Assembly (NCBI RefSeq): GCF_900103665.1
Contig: NZ_FNGY01000015.1
Location: 102,979-166,978, forward strand
DNA: 64,000 bases
DNA from: Pedobacter steynii
Lineage (GTDB): Bacteria; Bacteroidota; Bacteroidia; Sphingobacteriales; Sphingobacteriaceae
Direction of reading: 5' to 3'
In this document: positions 34,840 through 43,954 of the stretch, one piece after another
Numbering within the stretch: the first letter of the stretch is position 1
Layout: every line of letters begins with the position of its first letter
The notes under the pieces: generated by a model
What the model saw: only the letters and a program-made list of their open reading frames with translations
Database searches by the model: none
What the model was told of the DNA's origin: nothing
Position numbers and translations under genes: made by a program

Positions 34840-35793
34840 TCAGGGTTTAAAAATGTTGATGCCGATAATTCCGTTGAGTATCATCCTTGAATTGAGGGGA
34901 AGTTCGATCCATTTAGGACCATAAATGTCACTTCGCTCTACCAGGTTTTCATTTACTATTGTTTTTTCTCCAAAAGAGGCCAGGTAGAATTTATCTTCGG
35001 CATTGTTGTAATGGATTTTCAGGTGCGGACTGTTTACCCATTCTGAGGGGATTTTGAAAATATGAGCACCTTCACTTGTTTCTTCGTTTCCGGAGATGAC
35101 AATATCTTCTGCCCTCATCAGGTATTCTAACTTCTGACCCGCATAGGCTTTATTGGGTAGCGTAGTTTCAAAACGGGCCAGAACGTTTGTCTTTTTGTTT
35201 TCAACAGGCGCCTTATCAGGCATTTTCAGATCCGCCATGTAAGGGATCTCATAATAACCCTCGCTGTAAAAGATGAAATCTTTCAGCAGGTCATTGTCCA
35301 TGTCAAAAGTCTGGGCCAGACCTGTTTGTCTTGGGATAAAGGTCACCCTCAGGTTCTCGTCCTTCAGGTTGCTGTCTGGTAATAGTTTCCCGATAAAGCT
35401 GATGTCCCCGCGACGGTAATCCGGATGGGACACGAAGCGGAAAACCCATTTATTGCTGGAGGGTTCTACTTTCTTTCCTGTAGCAGCCTGTTTGTTCAGG
35501 ATCACATAGAAGTTATCTACAGATTCCTGTGCCACAAGTCCTAATATCCCTTTTTTATTGTCTACAAATTCCCGGTAATCATCCGCGTTAAGGCAAATGA
35601 TAAATTCATGAAAAAAGACAATGCGTTCCGCGAAGGAGAGTTCGGCAATAGATTCCTGAAATTGCTGAATGATATATTTATAAACGATGTTGGGCGTAAG
35701 TGGTTTTAACTTGGCAGATGATTTGGTTCCGTTGTCATTTAAGAACCAATCCTGAATGCCTATGCGTTGCCAAAAAGTAGGTTTAGTCGTCAT
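34840..35793 (-). CDS. FHA-like protein, first gene of cell-wall kinase operon
   Basis: 317 residues, no signal peptide. The N-terminal helical part (20-110; FQESIAELSFAERIVFFHEF) is followed by a beta-rich middle, and the last 90 residues (about 228-317) look like a degenerate FHA fold: IVISGNEETSEG, HIFKIPSEWVNSPHLKIHY, and ELPLNSRMILNG. The Ser-x-x-His core of FHA domains survives only as SPHLKIHY. It leads the operon, as FhaA/FhaB do upstream of pstP in mycobacteria. The assignment rests on this pattern and on the context. Confidence 0.65.
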   Translation of the reverse strand: MTTKPTFWQRIGIQDWFLNDNGTKSSAKLKPLTPNIVYKYIIQQFQESIAELSFAERIVFFHEFIICLNADDYREFVDNKKGILGLVAQESVDNFYVILNKQAATGKKVEPSSNKWVFRFVSHPDYRRGDISFIGKLLPDSNLKDENLRVTFIPRQTGLAQTFDMDNDLLKDFIFYSEGYYEIPYMADLKMPDKAPVENKKTNVLARFETTLPNKAYAGQKLEYLMRAEDIVISGNEETSEGAHIFKIPSEWVNSPHLKIHYNNAEDKFYLASFGEKTIVNENLVERSDIYGPKWIELPLNSRMILNGIIGINIFKP

Positions 35794-35971
35794 TTTTAAT
35801 CTTAAGTATCAAATAAGAATTGAATATAGTGATATTGGGTAATAATATATATCAACAAATATCCACAATTGCTGTTTTAATGGAATTCACCGGCGGTCTG
35901 TTTTGAGCTAATTTAGCTATATTGGCATAGTTTACTTTCTTTAACAGCCAGTTGTCATAATTATTGCAAAG

Positions 35972-37786
35972 ATGAAAAAAAACACTTCAGTATTCGGTTT
36001 ATTCCTGCTCATTTCCTTACAATGTTCAACTATTTATGCACAATATGATAGCCAGACGAAAGCGCAGATTAAAAAAGTAGAAAGCGGGTTGAGGACGGCC
36101 AATCGTTTTGCCGGGGATTCTGTATGGACGATTGAAGGGAGAATGAAGCATTATGGTGTTCCGGGACTGAGTATTGCCGTGATTAAAAATTCAAAGGTAG
36201 TCTGGGCAAAGAGTTATGGCGTAATGGATCGCGGGAGTAAACAGCCGGTTACGAACCAGACCTTGTTTCAGGCGGCTTCGATCAGCAAACCGGTTAGTGC
36301 CTACGCGGTATTGAAAGAGGTTGAACTTGGAAAGATCAATGCGGAGGAAGATGTGAACCGTTACCTTAAATCCTGGAAGCTTCCGGATAATGAGTTTACC
36401 AAAGAGAAGAAGGTGAACATCAAGCATTTGCTGAGCCATAGCGGAGGGCTTAGTGTAGGTGGCTTTGCAGGCTATCAGGTGACGGATAAAGTACCGACAC
36501 TGGTACAGGTTTTAGATGGATTGAAGCCGGCAAATTCTCCGGCGATCCGCGTTGATAAAGCACCTGGTGGGACGTTCAGATATTCCGGAGGGGGCTATTG
36601 CATATTGCAGCAAATGCTGATCGACCTGGAAGGAAAACCTTTTCCGCAGCTCATGAATGAATTGGTATTGGGCCCATTGGGGATGAAAAATAGCAGTTAC
36701 AATCAGCCGCTACCGGCAGACAGGTTGAAATTTGCAGCTACAGGATATCTTCCTGATCGCAGCGAAACGGGAGGAAAAAGACATACTTATCCAGAAATGG
36801 CTCCTGCAGGTTTATGGACCACTGCAGAGGACCTGGCAAAGTTTGCCATAGATTTACAGTTAACCCTAAAAGGGCAAAGTAAAAAGGTGCTGTCGCAGGA
36901 GATGGCCGTTAAAATGGTCAGTCCTTTTATCGAAGAATTCGAGGGGCTGGGCATCTTCCTGGAAAAGAAAGGGAATGATCGTTATTTTGGCCATGGTGGC
37001 TGGAATGAAGGTTTTTCGAGTCGGCTTACCGCGGCTAAGGATAGCGGCGATGGGGTGGTGGTACTGACCAATGGCAACCAGCCTCCTTTGATTGACGAGC
37101 TGACCCGAGCTGTAGCTGAGACCTATAACTGGCCTGGCTATGTGCCGCCGGTGTATCAAAAACTGGAAATTAGCAAAGAAAACCTTGAATATCTGTCAGG
37201 ACGCTACCGGACGGATCGATATGACCTGATGAAGGTTTATGGGGATGGAGGAAAGCTCTTTTTGAGCAAGAATTCTGAAGAACCTGAGCAGTTGTTTAAA
37301 ATCGCAGAAAATACGTTTGTGACTTTGAGCAGTTCCGATTATAAAGTTAAAGTGGTGATTAATCCTGCTGACCAAACTAAACATCTGGCTCTGGTATGGG
37401 GAACAGATTCCGTTAAATATATCAACCCCTTACTGAAAGCAAATGAAAGAGTGCCTTATGAATTTATTTTGGAGGGGCAGTTTGATCAGGCACTTGCGGC
37501 TTATCAGCAAATGAAAAAAGAGCATCCGGACTACCATACCGTCGAACAGCGATACATCAATGATATGGGCTACCGTTTGCTACGGATTAAGGAGTTAAAG
37601 AAAGCGATCGACCTGTTTAAAGTCAACACTTTCCTTTATCCGGACAATCATGATGTCTATGACAGTTTAGGCGAGGCCTACCTCGCCAATGGCGATAAAA
37701 AACTGGGCAAGGAAAACTACCTTAAAGCGTTGAAGTTGAATCCGAACAATGAAAATGCGGCAAAAATTCTAAAAACGTTAGATTAA
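35972..37786 (+). CDS. Class C beta-lactamase-type serine hydrolase with TPR tail
   Basis: 604 residues with a signal peptide (1-24, IYAQ). The beta-lactamase domain (about 40-380) has the nucleophile motif S103-I-S-K106, a Tyr in FRYSGGGYC and HGGWNEGF for the third motif, so it should be an active hydrolase (esterase, D-aminopeptidase or PBP4*-like). The C-terminal 130 residues (about 475-604) hold TPR-like helices: FDQALAAYQQMKKEHP, DVYDSLGEAYLANGDK and LKLNPNNENA. It is followed 3 bp later by a second gene, probably in the same transcript. Confidence 0.9.
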   Translation: MKKNTSVFGLFLLISLQCSTIYAQYDSQTKAQIKKVESGLRTANRFAGDSVWTIEGRMKHYGVPGLSIAVIKNSKVVWAKSYGVMDRGSKQPVTNQTLFQAASISKPVSAYAVLKEVELGKINAEEDVNRYLKSWKLPDNEFTKEKKVNIKHLLSHSGGLSVGGFAGYQVTDKVPTLVQVLDGLKPANSPAIRVDKAPGGTFRYSGGGYCILQQMLIDLEGKPFPQLMNELVLGPLGMKNSSYNQPLPADRLKFAATGYLPDRSETGGKRHTYPEMAPAGLWTTAEDLAKFAIDLQLTLKGQSKKVLSQEMAVKMVSPFIEEFEGLGIFLEKKGNDRYFGHGGWNEGFSSRLTAAKDSGDGVVVLTNGNQPPLIDELTRAVAETYNWPGYVPPVYQKLEISKENLEYLSGRYRTDRYDLMKVYGDGGKLFLSKNSEEPEQLFKIAENTFVTLSSSDYKVKVVINPADQTKHLALVWGTDSVKYINPLLKANERVPYEFILEGQFDQALAAYQQMKKEHPDYHTVEQRYINDMGYRLLRIKELKKAIDLFKVNTFLYPDNHDVYDSLGEAYLANGDKKLGKENYLKALKLNPNNENAAKILKTLD

Positions 37787-37789
37787 ACA

Positions 37790-38623
37790 ATGTATAAGTT
37801 TACCCTTGAACTGTTGTTCCATATTATAGGAATAGGTTCTGCATCCGGTTTATTTTTAAAAGACAACTCGCTTCATGTTATTGGGGATAATAGTGCTTAT
37901 TTCTATGAATATGAGCTCAAATCCTCTGCTTTGAAGCGTTACCCGCTAAGTGAAAACCCTGCAGAGAACATCACAAAGAAGCTCAAACCAGATTTTGAAG
38001 CGCTTGCTTTTTATGACCATTCATTTTATCTTTTTGGATCTGGTTCTACGGAAAACAGGAACAAAATGGTGCAGCTAAATGCAAATACCAAAGAAGTCAT
38101 CGCGGTTAAGGATTTATCCGCCTTGTACAAATCTATGCAGGTTTTGTCGGGGTTGACTGCAGAAAATTTCAACCTTGAAGGTGTGGTTCATGCCGGAGAT
38201 TGCTGGTATTTCTTTAACCGTGGAAATGGAAACTCCGGACAAAACATTGTTTTTACCGTATCAGATAAGCAGTTATCTGGTGATGCTAAAATCACATTTA
38301 AAACCTTACAGCTTCCTGAGATTAAAGGTATCCGGACTGGTTTTACAGATGCCATCGAAGTCGGGGATAAACTTTATTTTCTGGCAGCCGCTGAAAACAC
38401 CAATTCTACTTATAATGACGGAGAAGTTTTAGGGAGTGTTATCGGCTGTATAGACGTCAAGACAATGAATATCGATTTCACTAAGCAGATCTCTGACCGC
38501 CATAAATTTGAAGGATTGACTTTACAGTATAAAGAAAAGGGGGAGATTTCCTTTCTATTGTGTGAGGATAATGACAGCGATCAGCTACAGGCGGATATCT
38601 ATCTGCTAAAACTCAAACACTAA
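37790..38623 (+). CDS. Hypothetical beta-propeller-like protein (DUF6929-type)
   Basis: 277 residues. Repeated strand patterns such as ASGLFLKDNSLHVIGDNSAY, ALAFYDHSFYLFGSG, GVVHAGDCWYFFNRGNG and AIEVGDKLYFLAAAE suggest a beta-propeller. The N-terminus is hydrophobic but lacks a clear cleavage site. It starts 3 bp after the serine hydrolase stop. The family name is from memory and uncertain. Confidence 0.7.
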   Translation: MYKFTLELLFHIIGIGSASGLFLKDNSLHVIGDNSAYFYEYELKSSALKRYPLSENPAENITKKLKPDFEALAFYDHSFYLFGSGSTENRNKMVQLNANTKEVIAVKDLSALYKSMQVLSGLTAENFNLEGVVHAGDCWYFFNRGNGNSGQNIVFTVSDKQLSGDAKITFKTLQLPEIKGIRTGFTDAIEVGDKLYFLAAAENTNSTYNDGEVLGSVIGCIDVKTMNIDFTKQISDRHKFEGLTLQYKEKGEISFLLCEDNDSDQLQADIYLLKLKH

Positions 38624-38679
38624 ATCAGGTTTTAATTCTGATCGATATTCGTATTTTCGCGGAGAAAATAAGTTGAAAT

Positions 38680-39651
38680 ATGCAGGAAATAAAATGGGGT
38701 ATGATCGGTTGTGGAGATGTTACAGAAGTTAAAAGCGGACCTGCTTTTAATAAAGTACCTAAGTCCTCTTTAGTTGCCGTGATGCGCAGAGATGCAGAAA
38801 AGGCAAAAGATTATGCGTTCAGACATGGGGTGCCAAAATGGTATGCTGATGGGGAAGCGCTGATCAATGATCCCGAGGTCAATGCGATTTATATTGCGAC
38901 ACCACCTGCCCAACACGAAGCCTATTGCCAACTTGCCCTTGCTGCCGGAAAGCCAGTTTACGTAGAAAAACCCATGACTTTGAATGCGGAATCGGGATTG
39001 AGGATGGAAGAGGCATCGATCCGCTACGATACCAAACTTACGGTTGCCCATTATCGTCGTGCCCAGCCCATGTTCTTAAAGATCAAATCGCTTCTTGAAA
39101 ATGGTATTATTGGGGATGTCCGTTTCGCCGGCTTGCAGATGCTGCAACCTCAGCAATCCGATCTGATTGCAAATGTGGAAAGCAACTGGAGGTTAGATCC
39201 AGCCATTTCTGGTGGAGGTTTGTTCCATGATCTCGCTCCTCATCAGCTGGACCTGATGGTTTATTTCTTTGGAGAATTTGATCAGTCTACAGGCTTCTCA
39301 TTGAACCAGTCGGGCAGCGCAAAGGTAGATGATCTGGTAACCGGACAGATTCTGTTTAAGAATGGTGTGGTCTTTACCGGAACCTGGTGTTTCTCTGTTT
39401 CTGAGCAGGATAAAACCGATGTCTGCGAAATTATCGGTTCCAATGGAAGGATCAGCTTTCCTGTATTTGGGAATAAGGTGACACTGATCAAAGAAGGAAG
39501 AACAGAGGTCTTTGATTTTGAAGCCCTGGAACATGTACAGCAGCCAATGATTGAAAAAGTAACCGCTTATTTTCTGGACCAGGCAGAAAATCCTTGTTCA
39601 GCCGAACAGGCGATATTGTCCATGAAACTGATGGACAGCTTTACCAAATAA
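38680..39651 (+). CDS. Gfo/Idh/MocA-family oxidoreductase
   Basis: 323 residues. An N-terminal Rossmann fold (GMIGCGDVTEVKSGPAF) and the family motif EKPMTLN (lysine of the EKP triad at about 97) are present; the C-terminal domain (about 125-323) includes GGGLFHDLAPHQLDLM with the usual His residues. It likely oxidises or reduces a sugar or inositol derivative with NAD(P). Substrate unknown. Downstream lies a decayed EamA gene on the other strand. Confidence 0.93.
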   Translation: MQEIKWGMIGCGDVTEVKSGPAFNKVPKSSLVAVMRRDAEKAKDYAFRHGVPKWYADGEALINDPEVNAIYIATPPAQHEAYCQLALAAGKPVYVEKPMTLNAESGLRMEEASIRYDTKLTVAHYRRAQPMFLKIKSLLENGIIGDVRFAGLQMLQPQQSDLIANVESNWRLDPAISGGGLFHDLAPHQLDLMVYFFGEFDQSTGFSLNQSGSAKVDDLVTGQILFKNGVVFTGTWCFSVSEQDKTDVCEIIGSNGRISFPVFGNKVTLIKEGRTEVFDFEALEHVQQPMIEKVTAYFLDQAENPCSAEQAILSMKLMDSFTK

Positions 39652-39652
39652 T

Positions 39653-39785
39653 TTAGGCCGTTGCCAGGATTGATATGCCTGTGAGGATGAAATGCCAGCT
39701 TGCCATTCACCTGTTTGGTGATGAGGTTCCATACCGCATGCAATATTGCCGCAGTGATCACCAAAATTAAGGCAGAGCTACTCAT
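39653..39785 (-). pseudogene. EamA-family transporter remnant with internal deletion
   Basis: The reading from the ATG at 39785 gives a typical EamA first helix (MSSSALILVITAAILHAVWN, then LITKQVNGKLAF). It then leaves the family pattern near 39690. In the next frame the DNA reads WHFILTGISILATA and a stop at 39653, which looks like the last helix of such a transporter. The middle eight or so helices are missing, so an internal deletion is the simplest explanation. Confidence 0.65.
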
Positions 39786-40034
39786 TTGATACCTGGTTTT
39801 TCTCTCAAAAATAAGAAAAATCGGGAATAGCTTTCTTTCTTAAAGTATTGCTTTTGGCAAGCCTGTACCAGCTTGCGGGAGTACTCATTTTAAGCCCGTT
39901 TTACACAAGCTGCTTAACCGCCTTTAACACGCTTCCAAGCGGGTCACCACCGAGTATAGACCGAGTATAGAGCGTGGTTAGAGCCTGTATAGCTAAAACA
40001 GGAATTGGACAGGTCCCGGCCGGCAACCATGCAA
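39786..40034. other. Intergenic region before tatA genes
   Basis: No gene is visible. The phrase ACCGAGTATAG occurs twice in direct succession at about 39950-39974, and GCAAGC/GCTTGC forms a small inverted repeat near 39875. I see no convincing promoter or terminator. Confidence 0.5.
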
Positions 40035-40196
40035 TTATTCAGCCCCGTCTTTCCCGTCTTTAAACTCTTTGATTCCTTTCCCAAGGCCACCCAAAAGTTC
40101 AGGAATTTTCTTTCCTCCAAAAAGCAGGAGTACAACCAGTAGGATAACGACAATTTCTTGTGTGCCGAGTGCGGCAAGTAGTGGTGTATGTAGCAT
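40035..40196 (-). CDS. tatA: TatA/E-type twin-arginine translocase subunit, second copy
   Basis: 53 residues from the ATG at 40196; a longer frame upstream is unlikely because it would overlap the other tatA. Membrane helix (about 14-27, IVVILLVVLLLFGG), then KKIPELLGGLGKGIKEFKDG, the TatA hinge and amphipathic helix. It is 7 bp downstream of another tatA. No tatC is in the window. Confidence 0.92.
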   Translation of the reverse strand: MLHTPLLAALGTQEIVVILLVVLLLFGGKKIPELLGGLGKGIKEFKDGKDGAE

Positions 40197-40203
40197 AATT
40201 AAC

Positions 40204-40455
40204 TTAGGTTTTAGGAACAACCGTTTCTTTTGTTTCCTTATTGGCGGGTTCATCATCCGCGTTGATCACATTTATGTTCCGGTGAATTTCTCTTTTTACG
40301 CCTTCCGAAGCATCTTTAAAATCCCTGATTCCTTTGCCTAGTCCCCGGGCAAGTTCAGGGAGTTTTTTACCACCAAACAATAGCAAGACAACAGCCAGGA
40401 TCAATATAATTTCCCCACTGCCCATATTTAAGAATTCAAGTAACACCATATTCAT
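40204..40455 (-). CDS. tatA: TatA/E-type twin-arginine translocase subunit, first copy
   Basis: 83 residues (or 81 from the ATG at 40449). The membrane helix IILILAVVLLLFGG is followed by KKLPELARGLGKGIRDFKDA and a longer acidic/basic tail ending KETVVPKT. The Tat pore subunit exports folded proteins with twin-arginine signals. The second tatA copy follows after 7 bp. Confidence 0.92.
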   Translation of the reverse strand: MNMVLLEFLNMGSGEIILILAVVLLLFGGKKLPELARGLGKGIRDFKDASEGVKREIHRNINVINADDEPANKETKETVVPKT

Positions 40456-40585
40456 TTCATTTAGGTTTGAGCAAAGCTAATTGCGGGAGATTAAAGCCGG
40501 ATTAAAACGGGATTAAAATTGAATAGGGGGGATGGAGTATTTGTCCTTAGGTTTAAAGATTAAAATAAAATTGCTAATTTTCAGG

Positions 40586-42373
40586 ATGAATAAATTAGGT
40601 GTCCTTTGTGCAGCCTTTGTCTTTAGTTTGGCCAGCTGTAAAAACAAATCCTCAGAAACAGTGAAAGATTCAAAAGAAATTGCTGTCCTATTCGATTCCT
40701 ATTGGGAAAAGAATTCCAAATTGTTCCCGTTGGATGCGACTGCACAAGGGGATAACCGTTATAATGATCAATTGCCGAATGATGGAACTCAGGCATTTCG
40801 GGATACCTTGAAAAGCTTTTATCAGGATTATCTGAAACAGGTGGAGCAGTTTGACCGCGAGGCACTGAACGACAATGACAAACTCAGTTATGATGTTTTC
40901 AAGTACGATCTTCAAATGAAACTGAAAGGTCTGGAATTGAATACCTGGATGATTCCTGTACAACAGTTCTTTTCGTTGCCATTAACCATGGGACAGCTGG
41001 GTTCAGGCACAGGAAATCAACCTTTCAAAAATTTAAAAGACTATGAGAATTGGTTGGGACGTGTAAAGGGGTTTAGCGTATGGACGGACACCGCCATTGC
41101 CAACTTCAAACATGGAATAGCTGCAGGGATGGTCTTGCCAAAACCTTTGGTAGAGAAGATAATTCCACAAATGGATGCGATGATTGTTACAGATGCGCAG
41201 AAAAGCTTGTTCTACGATCCGGTTAAAAATATGCCTAAAGAAATTTCGGCAGCAGATAAAGCAAAAATCACCGCTTTGTACGAGCAGGCGATCTTAAAAG
41301 AACTGGTTCCTGCTTATCAGAAACTCAGCACTTTCCTTAAAAATGAATACCTGCCTAAGGCCAGGTCTACCTCAGGTATTTCTTCGGTTCCGGGTGGAAA
41401 AGAAATTTATAATTACAGTGTGAAATACTGGACTACGACCGATAAAACCCCGGAAGAGATCTACCAGACCGGATTGTCGGAAGTAAAAAGGATCCGTACA
41501 GAAATGGATAGCGTTAAAAATAAGGTTGGCTTTAAGGGCGATTTAAATGCGTTTTTTACCTACCTGAAAACAGATCCGAAATTTACGCCCTATAAAACGC
41601 CCAAAGAGATCATCACGGCCTTTAATGCCATTCATGATAAGATGAAGCTTCAGCTTCAGAAATTGTTCAATAAGGTACCTACGACTCCTTTTGAAGTCAG
41701 ACAGACCGAAGCATTCCGGGCAGCTTCTGGCAGTGCGGAATACAATCCCGGATCTCCGGATGGATCAAGGCCAGGGATTTTTTACATTCCTATTCTGGAT
41801 GCTACTAAATTTAACATCACTTCAGGAATGGAATCTTTGTTCCTTCATGAGGCCATCCCGGGTCATCATTATCAGATCTCTTTGCAGCAGGAAAGTAAAG
41901 ACATGCCGAAATTCAGACGTTTTGCATGGTATGGTGCGATGGGTGAGGGTTATGCCTTATATTCAGAGTCTTTAGGTAAAGAACTGGGCTTATATACTGA
42001 TCCGTATCAATATATGGGTGCGTTGGGTGATGAAATGCACCGCGCAGTACGTTTGGTGGTGGATGTAGCCATTCATACCAGGAACATGAGCCGCGAAGAG
42101 GCGATCAAGTATATGATGAGCAATCAAGCCATCAGCGAAGAAGGGGCTACTGCAGAAGTAGAACGCTATATGGCGTTGCCTGGACAGGCTTTGTCTTACA
42201 AAATAGGTGCTTTGAAGATCCGCGAGCTGCGTGCAAAATATGAAAAACAATTGGGCGCGAAGTTTAAGATTGTCGACTTTCATGATGAGATTTTAAAGGA
42301 TGGTGTAATGCCTCTGGATGTTTTAGAACAAAAAATGGATGCATGGGCCAAGCGTGTAAATGAAGGAAAATAA
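40586..42373 (+). CDS. DUF885-family lipoprotein, predicted metallopeptidase
   Basis: 595 residues from the ATG at 40586; the longer frame adds an 18-residue tail upstream of the lipoprotein signal. Lipobox LASC near residue 17. The family motif LFLHEAIPGHHYQI (HE-x4-GHH) sits in the middle of the C-terminal half and gives a possible zinc site; the tail GAMGEGYALYSE is also conserved in the family. DUF885 proteins are predicted metallopeptidases of the cell envelope. A terminator follows. Confidence 0.88.
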   Translation: MNKLGVLCAAFVFSLASCKNKSSETVKDSKEIAVLFDSYWEKNSKLFPLDATAQGDNRYNDQLPNDGTQAFRDTLKSFYQDYLKQVEQFDREALNDNDKLSYDVFKYDLQMKLKGLELNTWMIPVQQFFSLPLTMGQLGSGTGNQPFKNLKDYENWLGRVKGFSVWTDTAIANFKHGIAAGMVLPKPLVEKIIPQMDAMIVTDAQKSLFYDPVKNMPKEISAADKAKITALYEQAILKELVPAYQKLSTFLKNEYLPKARSTSGISSVPGGKEIYNYSVKYWTTTDKTPEEIYQTGLSEVKRIRTEMDSVKNKVGFKGDLNAFFTYLKTDPKFTPYKTPKEIITAFNAIHDKMKLQLQKLFNKVPTTPFEVRQTEAFRAASGSAEYNPGSPDGSRPGIFYIPILDATKFNITSGMESLFLHEAIPGHHYQISLQQESKDMPKFRRFAWYGAMGEGYALYSESLGKELGLYTDPYQYMGALGDEMHRAVRLVVDVAIHTRNMSREEAIKYMMSNQAISEEGATAEVERYMALPGQALSYKIGALKIRELRAKYEKQLGAKFKIVDFHDEILKDGVMPLDVLEQKMDAWAKRVNEGK

Positions 42374-42377
42374 TTTA

Positions 42378-42410
42378 ATAGCCCTGCTATATGCGGGGCT
42401 ATTGTCTTTT
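42378..42410 (+). terminator. Terminator of DUF885 gene
   Basis: AATAGCCC (42378-42385) pairs with GGGCTATT (42396-42403), extended by an inner GC pair, and is followed by GTCTTTT. The stop codon of the upstream gene lies 5 bp before. Confidence 0.8.
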
Positions 42411-42672
42411 ATCCTGTTTCTATACCTGCACATTAAATGCGGGTTCCCAAAAAGCTCCTGATTTTTATTGACTAACCATAAAATGTAAAATAATACTTCG
42501 TTTTTTTAGGGATATTTCTTATCATTGAAAAAAAATATCTTTTTGATGTATCTGATTTTAACCGGGCAAACCACACAGCCTGAAATTGCGTAACAACAGC
42601 CTGCTCTTTACAGGCAATGACTTAATCTCTGATTAAGCAGTTATTCTATTGTTTTAAAATCAAGAAATTCCA
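42411..42672. other. Leader region before the acetyltransferase gene
   Basis: About 260 bp, AT-rich, without an open frame that I can support. Two small inverted repeats lie near its end: GCCTG/CAGGC (about 42599-42615) and CTTAATC/GATTAAG (42621-42637). They could fold in the leader of the following gene; no riboswitch family is recognisable. Confidence 0.45.
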
Positions 42673-43197
42673 ATGTTTTTTATAGAATCTACACGGTTAA
42701 AATTAATCCCCTTAACTCACCAGTTATTACGTTTATGTCAGGTTAGCAGGCCTGCAATGGAACAATCGCTGGGAATAAATATATCCGAAATGCAAGTCGA
42801 TCCTTCCTATAAGGTAGAACTTGATGATGCCCTTGTCAACTTCTGGCTCCCAAAAACGAAAACACATCCGAAGCGATATCAATGGTATACCAACTGGGAG
42901 ATTGTCGATAAAGCCGCCAACATCACCATTGGTGGAATTGGCTTTATAGGCCATGCGGATGAAAACGGAATCGTAGAAATGGGCTATATGATCGACCAGC
43001 AACAACAAAGAAAAGGCTATGCTACAGAGGCCATCCGCGCCATGGTCGACTGGGCTTTTCAGGATGAAGTAGTGGAAGCGGTAATTGCAAAGACTGCTCC
43101 GGGAAACTTTCCTTCACAAAAAGTGTTACTTAAAAATGGGTTTGTACAAATCGCAGGAACAGAAAAATTACTTGCGTTTAAAAAGAAACGGAGATAA
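42673..43197 (+). CDS. GNAT-family N-acetyltransferase (RimJ/RimL-like)
   Basis: 174 residues. It begins with ESTRLKLIPLTHQLL, as in the RimJ/RimL branch, and has the acetyl-CoA motif MGYMIDQQQQRKGYATEAIRAM (Q-Q-R-x-G-Y-A, in part) and NFPSQKVLLKNGFVQI near the end. The substrate could be a protein N-terminus, amino group or small molecule. It precedes the lipid-type operon by 28 bp in the same direction and might be its first gene. Confidence 0.9.
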   Translation: MFFIESTRLKLIPLTHQLLRLCQVSRPAMEQSLGINISEMQVDPSYKVELDDALVNFWLPKTKTHPKRYQWYTNWEIVDKAANITIGGIGFIGHADENGIVEMGYMIDQQQQRKGYATEAIRAMVDWAFQDEVVEAVIAKTAPGNFPSQKVLLKNGFVQIAGTEKLLAFKKKRR

Positions 43198-43225
43198 TCA
43201 AACCATATTTTTACTACTTTAGAAA

Positions 43226-43954
43226 ATGCTTGAAGCCATATTCAGTTGGGTGTTTGAAACCTGGTATAATGCCTTTATAGCATTATTGCTCTTTTTTAAT
43301 GTGCTGTACTGGTCTGTAACCGGTACCGGGATTTTGGTATTCCGGTACCTCGTTCGTAAAAGAGGCTTAACAAAAGTAGCGAACCATCATCTTTATGCCG
43401 GACAACGGAGAAAGGAAATAGGGCAAAGTATGCGGTCCATTCTCGTATTCAGTCTGCAGGGGATACTTATTCAGCAGGGAATCAAGCAAGGCTGGTTTCA
43501 GATCAGCTATGAGCTCAACTGGTGGCTGTTGCCCCAGATCATTGCTTTATTCTTTTGGAACGAAATCCATTTTTACTTTTCCCATGCCTTACTTCACACC
43601 CGGTTTATGATGCGGCATATTCATAAAGTACACCACCATTCTAAAGAACCGACTGTCTTTTCCACTTTCAGTTTTCATTGGATAGAAGCCTTTTTACTGG
43701 GCACAGTGATCGTATTTCCTTTACTCATTTTTCCCTTTCAGGCATTGGCTATTTTATCTTTACCGGTGATGAGCCTGATCATCAACTTGCTGGGCCATTG
43801 CAACTATGATTTTTTTAGTCAGCATTCCCCCGAACATCTATTGAAATTTTCCTATCGCCATAGCATGCACCATAAAAAAGGAAAAGGTAACCTGGGTTTC
43901 TTGTTGCCCTGGCTGGACAAGATTTTTAACACTACTGTAAAAAATATTTCATGA
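43226..43954 (+). CDS. Membrane fatty acid hydroxylase / sterol desaturase superfamily
   Basis: 242 residues with about four membrane helices. The diiron His boxes are complete: HFYFSHALLH, HIHKVHHHSKEP and HSMHHKKGKGN, with an additional H in GHCNYD. Such enzymes hydroxylate or desaturate lipids, often carotenoids, fatty acids or sterol-like lipids. The next gene starts inside its end (ATGA overlap), which ties it to the ketoacyl synthase fusion. Confidence 0.9.
   Translation: MLEAIFSWVFETWYNAFIALLLFFNVLYWSVTGTGILVFRYLVRKRGLTKVANHHLYAGQRRKEIGQSMRSILVFSLQGILIQQGIKQGWFQISYELNWWLLPQIIALFFWNEIHFYFSHALLHTRFMMRHIHKVHHHSKEPTVFSTFSFHWIEAFLLGTVIVFPLLIFPFQALAILSLPVMSLIINLLGHCNYDFFSQHSPEHLLKFSYRHSMHHKKGKGNLGFLLPWLDKIFNTTVKNIS

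Noticed and set aside
39567..39652. Coding extension of the EamA remnant through the oxidoreductase 3' end
   Set aside because: The frame there is antisense to the well-supported Gfo/Idh C-terminus and has no transporter pattern.
42599..42637. Riboswitch in the leader of the acetyltransferase gene
   Set aside because: Only two short hairpins are visible and no known aptamer pattern can be recognised.
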